Below are positions 12,101 to 21,359 of a stretch of 64,000 nucleotides of DNA, in pieces; positions within the stretch are counted from its first letter, which is position 1, and each line of letters opens with the position of its first letter. Both the position numbers and the translations under genes were made by a program. Location of the stretch: NCBI RefSeq assembly GCF_001408515.1, contig NZ_CYPR01000046.1, positions 17,276 to 81,275 on the forward strand, in the 5' to 3' direction. Below the pieces are notes generated by a model. It was not told the origin of the DNA. It made no database searches and saw only the letters and a program-made list of their open reading frames with translations. Origin of the DNA: Jannaschia seosinensis (GTDB lineage: Bacteria; Pseudomonadota; Alphaproteobacteria; Rhodobacterales; Rhodobacteraceae).

Positions 12101-12822
12101 TCATGCTGATGTTTATCATCCTGCTGGCGCAGTTCAATTCGGTGTACAACTCGATCCTGGTCCTTCTCGCCGTGGTTCTGTCGACGACAGGCGTTCTGAT
12201 CGGAATGCTGGTCATGGATCAGGCCTTCTCAATCATCATGACAGGAACCGGCATCGTCGCGCTCGCAGGAATCGTGGTGAACAACAACATCGTGCTGATC
12301 GACACCTATCAAGAATACAGCCAATACATGCCGCAGCTGGAGGCGATCACCCGCACCGCCGAGGACCGCATCCGACCCGTTCTGCTGACGACTTTGACGA
12401 CGATGGCGGGCCTCGCGCCGATGATGTTCGGCCTGTCGCTCGACTTTATCGGCGGGGGATATTCGATCGGATCGCCGACGGCCCTGTGGTGGACGCAGCT
12501 CGCGACCGCCGTGGTCTGGGGGCTGGGCGTGGCCACGGTACTGACCTTGATCTTCACACCCGCGATGCTGGCTGGGCGGGTCTGGGTCGCGGCCTACGTC
12601 CAGGCGCTCGGTCGTCTGCTCGGCCGCCTCGGCATGGGGCGTAGCAGCCGCTACGCCGAGGACTGGGCCCTGCGGCGCCAGGTGCGCCAAGTGCGCAACC
12701 CCCTCCTGCTGTGGACGGAGGAGGAGATGTCGGGGGTCGGTCCCGCTCGGCCAAATGGCGCCGAGGCCGAAGACGCTCTCGCGAACGAGCCCTTCCGTCC
12801 GCCCCTGCGGGCGGCGGAGTAA
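9115..12822 (+). CDS. RND efflux permease, HAE-like, with two extra membrane helices
   Basis: This inner-membrane pump component is a proton-driven resistance-nodulation-division transporter. The RND plan is clear: an N-terminal helix, a large periplasmic loop, TM2-6, a second half with another loop, and C-terminal helices. It has 1235 residues, against about 1040 usually. Between the two halves (about residues 495-570) lie two additional hydrophobic segments near WLMIVAILQTL and FGPLLFVAAAGLL. In TM4 the usual Asp-Asp pair reads Asp402-Gly403 (MLVDGAIVVVEY), leaving one acidic residue. No outer-membrane factor gene follows, so the pump probably uses a shared TolC. Confidence 0.93.
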   Translation: MTGIIDWAASRARMVLAFVVLSIVAGTAAYISLPKEGEPDIDIPGIFVSVPFPGISASDAEKLLVKPMETRLKELDGLKEMTATAAEGFAGLFLEFEFGWNKSATIADVRDKMSQAEAEFPAGAEQYLIEEINFSEFPILIVSLSGTAPERTLLRLASDLQDRLEAMPPILEAGLAGHRDEMLEVLIDPLALEAYNVTAGELSNVITNNNLLVATGSVETASGAFPVKIPASFDGPQDVYELPVKTDGDRIITLGDLATINLTFEDREGTARYNGETTVALQVIKRKGFNIIETAQDVREEVAAEVASWPEELRQAVNVQVTLDQSRTVRSMVSQLEGSVLTAIALVMIVVLAALGTRSALLVGFAIPTSFLLSFAIMAVVGITISNIVMFGLILAVGMLVDGAIVVVEYADKRIQEGTGPMRAYTEAAKRMFWPVISSTATTLCAFLPMLFWPGVAGEFMGNLPVTLIFVLSASLVVALVYLPVLGGVAGRISRLFATGSGWLRRHFPWWVRAAFTFASAWLMIVAILQTLNPRYLLPDGAPAAPVFGPLLFVAAAGLLSTTLGSVTFARRERRVRSGYRRSAFGRLVNLIVGNPVGPVVAVVAVGFAVVATFTTFAAHNNGVEFFVESELEQANIYVRARGNLSLQEKDALLARAERIVLETPGIQSAFAFAGDGGLNTSGPSGGGAPGDTIGQVQIEMVPWEERPTVAVPWFDMFGITVTTQRVDPAFDGDEIAENVLARLRDLPGIQVDLSAQDRGPTSGKPVHLRLRGDDWEELLAATARMTDVFEATPGLIDVENSLPLPGIDWEIDVDVEKAGRFGADVATVGAMVQLVTRGILLDTMRVPSSDDEIDIRVRLPEEDRVLSTLDSLKVRTIDGLIPLANFITRKPVPQLAQIDRIDGERFFDIKADVAGDLVKLTDADGAVQGLVPAAEAEGSDDTAIPVTANERIAVLTEVIEAGDYLPESVGWEWTGDQEEQAESQAFLQTAFMGALMLMFIILLAQFNSVYNSILVLLAVVLSTTGVLIGMLVMDQAFSIIMTGTGIVALAGIVVNNNIVLIDTYQEYSQYMPQLEAITRTAEDRIRPVLLTTLTTMAGLAPMMFGLSLDFIGGGYSIGSPTALWWTQLATAVVWGLGVATVLTLIFTPAMLAGRVWVAAYVQALGRLLGRLGMGRSSRYAEDWALRRQVRQVRNPLLLWTEEEMSGVGPARPNGAEAEDALANEPFRPPLRAAE

Positions 12823-13334
12823 TCAGCCAGACGCCTACGTTCATTCCGGCGCCGCTGATCCGACGATCTTGGATGCGCAGAAAGCAGGCATTTCGCAACA
12901 ATTCCGGTGGTCACTCCGGAATGTTGCAACCGCAGCATTGATCGCGGTGCATTGCAGATACAGAACAAGCTTATCGAAGCGGCACGGTTATCCTCCTCCC
13001 GGCCCGCCGCTTCGCAGAACCGGATCGGCCTCGCTCTTCTCCTCCCTCGGAGCGAGGCCGTATTTCCACCTCAATTCAGTCAAGAATCGTTCATGATTTC
13101 CTGCGATAGGAAGGCATCTTCATCCGCTTCCGGACCGTTCCGATGATCCAGCCATCCCAGCCTCAGCAACCCGCCACCCCAGCCCCCGCACCGATCCAGC
13201 GAAAGCCCCGACCGGTACGTTTCATCGACTGGGCGTCGATCTAAGGCTGCCGGCCACCCCGACCTCGACGCCATGCGCGGTCGGGGTGTCCCCATACTGA
13301 CCGGATACGTTTGGCGAAACTGCGCGCCACGCGC
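12823..13334. other. 512-bp intergenic gap with three stem-loops
   Basis: The gap lies between the convergent RND operon and upp. No convincing gene was seen; open frames here lack ribosome sites and familiar sequence. Three inverted repeats occur: 12895-12927 (listed separately), 13027-13059 (GGCCTCGCTC with GAGCGAGGCC, 13-nt loop) and 13255-13288 (CACCCCGACC with GGTCGGGGTG, 14-nt loop). The last is placed to end upp transcripts on the minus strand, but no T-run follows it. Confidence 0.5.
12895..12927 (+). terminator. Stem-loop downstream of the RND operon
   Basis: GCAACAATTCCGG (12895-12907) pairs with CCGGAATGTTGC (12916-12927) around an 8-nt loop, with one bulged A. It lies 72 nt after the permease stop. 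There is no following T-tract, so it may stabilise the 3' end or work with Rho rather than act as an intrinsic terminator. Confidence 0.4.
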
Positions 13335-13964
13335 TTATTTTGTGCCGAACATCCGGTCGCCGGCATCCCCGAGGCCGGGCACGATATAGCCGTTCTCGTT
13401 GAGACGCTCGTCGAGGGCGGCGGTCACGATGGGCACATCGGGATGCGCCTCCTTCATCCGCGCTACCCCCTCTGGCGCGGCGAGCAGGCAGAGAAAGCGG
13501 ATGTTCGTCGCGCCCTTGGCCTTGAGCAAATCGACCGCCGCCGCGGACGAATTGCCGGTGGCGAGCATGGGATCGACCGCGATCACCAGCCGGTCCTCAA
13601 GCTGCTCCGGCGCCTTGAAGTAGTACTGCACAGGTTGCAGCGTTTCCTCGTCGCGGTAGAGGCCGACAAAACCCACGCGCGCCGAGGGGACCAGTTCGAG
13701 GATACCGTCCAGCAGCCCGTTCCCCGCACGCAGGATCGAGACCAGCGCCATCTTGCGTCCCGCCAGTGTCGGCGCGTCCATCGGCTGGACCGGTGTGTCG
13801 ATCCGCTTGGTCGTCATCGGAAGCTCGCGCGTGACCTCGTAGGCCAGAAGCTGACTGATCTCGCGCAGAAGCTGGCGGAACACGGCCGTCGAAGTGTCGC
13901 GGTCGCGCATCAGCGTCAGCTTGTGCTGCACCAGCGGGTGCGTGACGATGGTCAGGTGGTCCAT
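13335..13964 (-). CDS. upp: Uracil phosphoribosyltransferase
   Basis: Upp converts uracil and PRPP to UMP. The 209-residue protein has the PRPP-binding loop [17 protein letters not shown] and the C-terminal uracil site near [14 protein letters not shown]. The N-terminus [21 protein letters not shown] is characteristic. The ATG directly abuts the stop of add (TGAATG), so it is the last gene of the five-gene salvage operon. Its role there is to recover the uracil released by deoA after cytidine has been deaminated by cdd. Confidence 0.97.
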   Translation of the reverse strand: MDHLTIVTHPLVQHKLTLMRDRDTSTAVFRQLLREISQLLAYEVTRELPMTTKRIDTPVQPMDAPTLAGRKMALVSILRAGNGLLDGILELVPSARVGFVGLYRDEETLQPVQYYFKAPEQLEDRLVIAVDPMLATGNSSAAAVDLLKAKGATNIRFLCLLAAPEGVARMKEAHPDVPIVTAALDERLNENGYIVPGLGDAGDRMFGTK

Positions 13965-14936
13965 TCAGGCCTCATCAAGTCGGTCGAGAAGCATCCTGCG
14001 CGTTGCGGCGTCGCAGAAGGCCGCCTCCGCAGCGTTGCGGTTGATCTCACGGAAGGTGGCATCGTCCCAGGCGAAGGCACGGGCGAGGGCAGCATATTCG
14101 GCATCCATGTCTGTATGGAAGAAGGGCGGATCGTCCGTCGAGACCGTCACCTTCACGCCCCGTTCGCGCAGGGTCTCGATCGGGTGGGACGCGATGTCGG
14201 CATAGACCCCGAGCGCCACGTTCGAGCCGGGATTGACCTCGAGCACGATCCCCTCCTCCGCCAGCCGCCGAACCAGCGCGGGATCCTCGATCGCCCGCAC
14301 ACCGTGGCCGATTCTCGTCACGCGCAGGTCGTCGAGCACGGCGCGCACGCTTTCCGGCCCGCCGAATTCACCCGCATGCGCCGTCAAACCGAGCCCGGCC
14401 TCGTGCGCCATGTCGAAGGCAGGGGCGAAGTCCCGCGGATGAAGCAGCCCCTCGTTCCCCGCCAGACCGAACCCGGTGACGAAATCCCCCGCGGTCTCGA
14501 CGGCGCAACGGGCGGTCTCCAGCGCCTTCTCCGGCCCGAAATGGCGGATCGCGGTGACGACGCCGCGCATCTCGATCCCGGGCACCTGTGCCGCCCCGGC
14601 TTCGATCGCGGCGAGGTAATCCCGCCACGCGCCCACATCCCGCCCGCCGCAGAAGTCGGGGCTGAGGAAGGCTTCGGTATAGATCACGCCGTGGGCCGCC
14701 GATTGCTCCAGCACCGCACGGGTTAGCCGCTCGTAATCCTCCGGCTCGCGCAGCACCTGCGTCGCGACCTCGTAGGCGGCCAGAAAGCCCGGAAAATCCT
14801 CATACGCATAGGCCCCGGCGGCATCGAACAGGCCGACCTGATCGACACCCTTTTCGGCTGCCATCTTGCGGATCAGGGCGGATGGCGCACCGCCCTCCAG
14901 ATGCAGGTGCAACTCGATCTTGGGCGACCAGGTCAC
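13965..14936 (-). CDS. add: Adenosine deaminase
   Basis: The enzyme converts (deoxy)adenosine to (deoxy)inosine. Zinc and catalytic motifs are visible: ELHLHLEGG near the N-terminus, the HAGE motif with the catalytic Glu, GHGVRA, and STDDPPFF with the metal-binding Asp. The start is GTG at 14936, overlapping the deoB stop as GTGA; upstream in-frame sequence is a deoB shadow. Length 323 residues, normal. Its presence among cdd, deoA, deoB and upp makes the operon able to process purine and pyrimidine nucleosides. Confidence 0.94.
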   Translation of the reverse strand: MTWSPKIELHLHLEGGAPSALIRKMAAEKGVDQVGLFDAAGAYAYEDFPGFLAAYEVATQVLREPEDYERLTRAVLEQSAAHGVIYTEAFLSPDFCGGRDVGAWRDYLAAIEAGAAQVPGIEMRGVVTAIRHFGPEKALETARCAVETAGDFVTGFGLAGNEGLLHPRDFAPAFDMAHEAGLGLTAHAGEFGGPESVRAVLDDLRVTRIGHGVRAIEDPALVRRLAEEGIVLEVNPGSNVALGVYADIASHPIETLRERGVKVTVSTDDPPFFHTDMDAEYAALARAFAWDDATFREINRNAAEAAFCDAATRRMLLDRLDEA

Positions 14937-16131
14937 AGGAAGCTCCGCCCCGGCCCGACCGGCGCCAGCCCCAGATATGCGCAGACCGACGCGCCGACAT
15001 CCGCGAAGGCCAGCAGCCCCGCTTCGCCCGCCATTCCGGCGCAGAGCACCGGCACCCGTTCCCGCGTGTGGTCGGACCCCCGCCATGTCGGATCGTTTCC
15101 GTGATCGGCGGTGAAGATCATCAGATCGCCGGGCCGCATCACCTCGAGGATTGGCGGCAGCGCGGCGTCGAACCATTCCAGGTGCCGCGCATAGCCCGAC
15201 ACGTCGCGGCGGTGACCGTGAATGCTGTCGAACTCCACGAAATTGGCAAAGGTGAGCGAGCCGTCGGGCATGTCGCGCACCGCGTCGGCCAGATGCCGCA
15301 TCAGCATGTCGTCCGGCCCCTTCGCCGACGTATCGATCCCCTTCATCGAGAAGATGTCCCCGATCTTGCCGATCCCGTGCACCTTGCGCCCCGCCTCCTG
15401 CGCCGCATCCAGCATCGTCGGCGCGGGGGGCGTGATCGCGAAATCGCGGCGGTTCGACGTGCGGGTCCAGTTCCCGTCCGAGCCCACGAAGGGGCGCGCA
15501 ATGACGCGGCCCACCTTCATCGCATGCAACGTCGGCGCGACCGCCTCGCAAAGCGCAAGCAGACGGTCGAGCCCGAAGCGCTCTTCATGCGCGGCGATCT
15601 GGAATACGCTGTCGACGGAGGTGTAGCAGATCGGCCAACCGGTCCGCAGATGCGCCTCCGCCTCCTCCTCGATGATGAGCGTGCCCGACGCGTGCCGGTT
15701 CCCCAAGATGCCCTCCGTGCCCGCGGCGGCGCAGACTTTGGCCACCAGATCGGGCGAAAAGCAGGGCTCCGTCTTCGGGAAGTAGTGCCATTCCCAAGGC
15801 ACCGGCAGGCCCGCCAGCTCCCAATGGCCCGAAGGCGTATCCTTGCCGAGGCTGATCTCCGTCGCGGCGCCCCAGAGCCCCTTCGGCGTCGCGTCGAGCC
15901 CCGGTGTCGCCGCGCCCGACGCCAACCGGATCGCCGCACCCAGCCCCAGCGCGTCGAGATGCGGCAGGCGAAGCGACCCCGACCGCCCCTCCTCCGCAAG
16001 GCCCGCGGCGCAGGCCTGCGCGATATGTCCGAGCGTGTTGGCTCCGGCATCGCCGAACGCCTCGGCATCCGGCGCGCCACCGCATCCGACGGAGTCGAGA
16101 ACGACGACGAAGGTGCGGCGCGGCGTGGTAT

Positions 16132-16135
<4 letters not shown>
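14933..16135 (-). CDS. deoB: Phosphopentomutase
   Basis: DeoB interconverts (deoxy)ribose 1-phosphate and 5-phosphate, feeding sugar from nucleosides into central metabolism. The 400-residue protein has alkaline-phosphatase-superfamily metal motifs: VVLDSVGCGGAPD at the N-terminus, KGIDTSAKGPDD in the middle (phosphate acceptor Thr region) and TADHGNDPTW near the C-terminus. The ATG overlaps the deoA stop as ATGA, and its stop overlaps the add GTG, so translation is coupled on both sides. Confidence 0.96.
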
Positions 16136-17444
<1,309 letters not shown>

Positions 17445-17448
<4 letters not shown>

Positions 17449-17834
17449 GCCATATGCCCCGCATCGAACGCACCCGGCAGCAGGGCGGCGATCGTCGTGC
17501 GCATCTCCTCCCCCGAGGCGGTCGCGATCGTCACCGGCACATCGCCCGCACCGAACTCCGCCAGCTTCTGACGGCAACCACCGCAGGGCGGAACGGGGCT
17601 GGGCGATCCAGCCACGACATAGACCTCGGCCAGCCGTGTCTCACCCGCGGCAATCATGGCGGCGATGGCGCCCGCCTCGGCACAGGTGCCCTCGGGATAG
17701 GCGGCGTTCTCGACATTGCAGCCGCGATGGATCGCGCCCGAAGCCGTGCGGATTGCGGCTCCCACCAAAAAGCCGGAATAAGGCGCATAGGCGTTTTCGC
17801 GCACAGCAAGCGCGGCATCACGCAGATCGCTCAT
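17445..17834 (-). CDS. cdd: Cytidine deaminase
   Basis: Cdd deaminates (deoxy)cytidine to (deoxy)uridine. The 129-residue protein has the zinc motif pair: CNVENAAYPEGTCAEAGAI with the catalytic Glu, and PPCGGCRQ. The start at 17834 is supported by GGAGG about 5 nt upstream; longer in-frame extensions are not conserved-looking. It is the first gene of the salvage operon, so the operon promoter should lie between 17835 and about 17980. Confidence 0.95.
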
Positions 17835-17979
17835 CGAAGCCTCCGGTCCTGGGTGCAAGGATCCGCTCCTGATTGGCGTCCGCCGCTCTCGGATGCAACC
17901 CCTGCCCCGGCGGCCGACACGCCCGCCGAACAACGATACGACAACCGAGCGAACGACCTACCGGACACGAAGCCGCCTC

Positions 17980-18546
17980 TCACGAACTGACGCACGTGGC
18001 CCGCGCCCGCCCTCTTCTGGCCAGAAATACCTCGAAAAGCGCGAGGCGACTGGAAATCGGCACCACGTTCGCCTCGCAGGCTTTTGGCACGATTGCGGCC
18101 CGGCAATCGAATTCCGGCCGCCCGGTCATGTGTCCGGCGTTTGCAAAGGTGGGGGAGCCGTCGCAGATCAAGTCGCGTACACGATCTGGATGCACATGGT
18201 TGATGACGACGGGCGTCACATCGCACGGCGCGTGCCCCGCCGCATTGATCGCGCGACTCATGCCCGCCGCATCGAGCCCCGTGTCGAACAGGACCAGCTC
18301 ATCCTCAATGGCGACCAGCGCGGGCGGGAAGACGAACTGCGCGACGCAGGTCGGAAGGAACGCCTCTTGGCTAGCTTGCGCAAAGGTCTGGGAGTCCATG
18401 CCCCCCATGTCGCCCAGTGCGACACCCCGAGCAGTCGGCCGGCCCGGTTCATCCGCATGTGCAGCGGCGCGCGCAACGGACAGTTCCGAGGACAGGAAAC
18501 GCCGCGGAGATACGCGTGTCGCAATAGATGACGTCTCCCAAGGCAA
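17980..18546 (-). pseudogene. Decayed metallo-beta-lactamase-fold hydrolase
   Basis: The translated product resembles Tat-exported MBL-fold hydrolases: an SPRRFLSSEL Tat-like start, then the FLPTCVAQFVF, LVLFDTGLDAAGM and VTPVVINHVHPD segments, a GSPTFANAGHMTGRPEFD block and CEANVVPI. Three defects are visible. The metal motif HxHxDH reads HVHPDR, losing a ligand. The N-terminal part is much shorter than expected. The protein stops shortly after CEANVVPISSRLALFE, so the second metal-binding half is absent. The break coincides with a dispersed repeat (18021-18053). It is best read as a gene remnant; the exact original ends cannot be given. Confidence 0.7.
18021..18053. repeat. Dispersed repeat with CGAGGTATTT core, copy A
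   Basis: On the minus strand the sequence reads CGCCTCGCGC, TTT, TCGAGGTATTT, then CTGGCCAGAAGAG. It shares the core CGAGGTATTT and the inverted CCTCG/CGAGG arms with copy B (53435-53464); copy C (57181-57199) shares the core and the CCAGA flank. Here it sits at the broken 3' end of the MBL-fold remnant. Confidence 0.6.
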
Positions 18547-18662
18547 CTTCCATAAAATACGCCTACGAACCTAGCGCAGACCCCGCGACCAACGAGAACC
18601 AGGTCCCAAGCCTTGCCTCGCCCCGGTCCCGGTGGCACATCGCCCGGCAAAGGAGCTTTCCG

Positions 18663-19997
18663 ATGCCCGACACCAAGACCGTCACTCGCTTCGCCCCCTC
18701 GCCCACGGGGCACATCCATGTGGGGAACCTGCGAACGGCGCTGATGAACTGGATCATCGCGCGCAAGGCGGGCGGCACGTTCATCCTGCGGCTCGACGAT
18801 ACCGACCCGGACCGGTCCCGCGATGAATATGCCGATGCGATCCGCGAGGATCTCGAATGGCTTGGCCTGACTTGGGACCGTGAGGAACGGCAATCCCTGC
18901 GCCTCGACCGCTATGCGGCGGCGGCGGACAAGATGCGCGCGGATGGCCGTCTCTACGAAGCGTTCGAGACGCCGACGGAGCTGGACCTCAAGCGCAAGAA
19001 GCAGCTTAACATGGGCCGCCCGCCCGTCTACGACCGCGCCGCACTGGAACTGTCGGATGCCGACCGCGACCGTCTGCGCGCCGAGCGGGGCGGCCACTGG
19101 CGCTTCAAGCTAGATCAGGAGCGGATCGAGTGGAATGACGGCATCCTCGGCGAGCTGTCGATCGATGCGGCCTCGGTTTCCGATCCGGTGCTGATCCGGG
19201 GCGACGGCCAGGTGCTCTACACGCTCGCCTCGGTTGTGGACGACACCGAGATGGGCGTGACGGATGTGGTGCGTGGCTCCGATCACGTCACCAACACCGC
19301 CACGCAGATCCAGATCATCGACGCGCTCGGCGGAACGCCACCGGCCTTCGCGCACCATTCCCTCCTGACCGGTCCGCAGGGCGAGAGCCTGTCGAAGCGG
19401 CTGGGCACCCTGTCCCTGCGCGACCTGCGCGCCTCGGGGATCGAACCGATGGCGCTCCTGTCGCTGATGGCGCGCCTCGGCTCCAGCCAGCCGGTGGAGC
19501 TGCGCAGCTCGCTCGACGAGATCGTCGAAGGTTTCGACCTGTCGCAATTCGGTTCGGCCCCGACCAAGTTCGACGTGGCCGACCTGCGGCCGATGACGGC
19601 GAACCACCTGCAATCCCTGCCGCTTTCGGCTGTCGAAGACGACCTCGCCGCGATCGGCGTGCCCGAGACGGAGCGGGCGCGTGTCTGGAACGTCGTGCGC
19701 GACAATATCGGCAGCCGCGCCGAAATCGCGGATTGGTGGCGCCTGATGACCGAAGGTGCCGAGCCGGAGATCGGCGAGGAGGACCGGGCCTTCGTGGAGG
19801 ATGCGCTGACGCGCCTTCCGGACATGCCCTGGACCGCGGAGAGCTGGTCCACCTGGACCTCGGCGGTCAAGGAGGCGTCGGGCCGCAAGGGCAAGGCGCT
19901 GTTCAAACCGCTGCGCGCCGCGCTGACGGGCCGCGACGCGGGCCCCGATATGGGCGACCTGATGCCGCTGATGCGCGCCCGGCCTCGGTTGCGCTGA
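18663..19997 (+). CDS. gltX: Glutamyl-tRNA synthetase
   Basis: This class I aminoacyl-tRNA synthetase charges tRNA-Glu (and in many alphaproteobacteria tRNA-Gln for later amidation). The HIGH-type motif reads PSPTGHIHVGN near residue 13 and the KMSKS-type motif reads SLSKR near residue 243. The start at 18663 follows AAAGGAG with 7-nt spacing; longer frames upstream run into the MBL remnant. At 444 residues it is of ordinary length. Many relatives have two gltX copies with different tRNA preference; which one this is cannot be told here. Confidence 0.95.
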   Translation: MPDTKTVTRFAPSPTGHIHVGNLRTALMNWIIARKAGGTFILRLDDTDPDRSRDEYADAIREDLEWLGLTWDREERQSLRLDRYAAAADKMRADGRLYEAFETPTELDLKRKKQLNMGRPPVYDRAALELSDADRDRLRAERGGHWRFKLDQERIEWNDGILGELSIDAASVSDPVLIRGDGQVLYTLASVVDDTEMGVTDVVRGSDHVTNTATQIQIIDALGGTPPAFAHHSLLTGPQGESLSKRLGTLSLRDLRASGIEPMALLSLMARLGSSQPVELRSSLDEIVEGFDLSQFGSAPTKFDVADLRPMTANHLQSLPLSAVEDDLAAIGVPETERARVWNVVRDNIGSRAEIADWWRLMTEGAEPEIGEEDRAFVEDALTRLPDMPWTAESWSTWTSAVKEASGRKGKALFKPLRAALTGRDAGPDMGDLMPLMRARPRLR

Positions 19998-20129
19998 CGC
20001 CCCCCCGCGGACCGGACGACGGATGCCGCGCACTTCGCGCCGGGTCACGCCCGCGTGACGCCAGGGTTCGGCACCTTGTCCCGACCGCCCCGCCGGGCCC
20101 ATCTTGGCTGCAACAGACAGGATGATCCG

Positions 20130-21359
20130 ATGCCCACCGAACGCTTCACCTTCCGCGGCCATGACGGCCATGACCTCGCCGCCCGGCTGGACCTGCCCGA
20201 TGGGCCGCATGTGGCGACTGCGCTGTTTGCGCATTGCTTTACCTGCGGCAAGGATATCGCCGCCGCCCGCCGCATCGCCGCACGGCTGGCGGGAATGGGC
20301 TTTGCCGTCCTGCGCTTCGATTTCACCGGGCTGGGCCATTCCGGCGGGGAGTTCGAGAACACGTCCTTCTCGTCCAACGTCGCCGACATCGTCCACGCCG
20401 CGGATGCGTTGAAGGCGCGCGGGCTGCCGGTCGATCTGCTTGTCGGCCATTCGCTCGGGGGCGCAGCCGTTCTGCGCGCGGCGCACGAGGTTCCGACGGC
20501 GCGGGCCGTGGCCACCATCGCCGCACCCTTCGATCCGGAGCATGTGACCCACAACTTCGAAGGCGCCCTTGACGACATCGCACGCAACGGCGTTGCGGAA
20601 GTGACGCTCGCCGGTCGCAAGATCCGGATCGGTCAGGGCTTCGTCGAGGACGTCTCCGACACAGGGATGCGCGACGCGATCGCCTCGCTGAAACCCGCCC
20701 TCCTGGTCCTTCACGCCCCGCGCGACGCGCTGGTGAGCATCGACAACGCCACACGGATTTTCCTCGCCGCGATGCATCCCAAGAGCTTCGTGACTCTCGA
20801 CGATGCCGACCACCTCGTCAGCCGGGCCGCCGACGCGGAATACGTCGCCGAGGTCATCGCGGCCTGGGTGGGGCGCTACATCGACCTGCCCCGTCCCGCG
20901 CCGCCCGTGGGCGCCCCGGAAGGCGTGACCCGCGTGACCGAAGCGGATCCGGCGGGGTTCGCGCAGGATGTGATCTCCGGGGGCGGCAAGCATCATCTGG
21001 TCGCGGACGAGCCGGAATCCTATGGCGGAACCGATCGCGGCCCGTCCCCCTATCAGCTTATGGCCGCAGCGCTCGGTGCATGCACGTCGATGACGTTGCG
21101 GATGTATGCGCGGCGCAAGGGCTGGCCTCTTTCGGGCATCTTCGTCGATGTCACGCATGACCGCATGCATGCGCAGGACGCCCCGTCGCCGGGGACGGAG
21201 CGGATCGACCGCTTCCGCCGGGAGATCACGCTGGACGGCCCGCTGGACGATGCGCAGCGCGACCGGCTGCGGGAGATCGCCGACCGCTGTCCCGTCCACC
21301 GGACGCTGGAAACCGGCGCGCAGGTAGAGACGGTGCTGCGCCAGCCTGCCTCCGCCTAA
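20130..21359 (+). CDS. Alpha/beta hydrolase fused to an OsmC-type peroxiredoxin domain
   Basis: The 409-residue protein has two domains. Residues about 1-250 form an alpha/beta hydrolase with the nucleophile elbow GHSLGG (Ser108), a cap region and DDADHLV near the catalytic His. Residues about 270-409 form an OsmC/Ohr-like domain with the two redox cysteines Cys318 (LGACTSM) and Cys387 (DRCPVH). OsmC proteins reduce organic hydroperoxides with these thiols. The fusion may hydrolyse an ester and detoxify the released peroxide, or share a substrate class; this is inference. Start 20130 has AGGA 8 nt upstream. The stop overlaps the end of the convergent kinase gene by 4 bp. Confidence 0.92.
   Translation: MPTERFTFRGHDGHDLAARLDLPDGPHVATALFAHCFTCGKDIAAARRIAARLAGMGFAVLRFDFTGLGHSGGEFENTSFSSNVADIVHAADALKARGLPVDLLVGHSLGGAAVLRAAHEVPTARAVATIAAPFDPEHVTHNFEGALDDIARNGVAEVTLAGRKIRIGQGFVEDVSDTGMRDAIASLKPALLVLHAPRDALVSIDNATRIFLAAMHPKSFVTLDDADHLVSRAADAEYVAEVIAAWVGRYIDLPRPAPPVGAPEGVTRVTEADPAGFAQDVISGGGKHHLVADEPESYGGTDRGPSPYQLMAAALGACTSMTLRMYARRKGWPLSGIFVDVTHDRMHAQDAPSPGTERIDRFRREITLDGPLDDAQRDRLREIADRCPVHRTLETGAQVETVLRQPASA

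Noticed and set aside
12907..13146. 79-codon plus-strand frame in the gap after the RND permease
   Set aside because: It has no ribosome site, spans two hairpins, and its sequence resembles nothing known.
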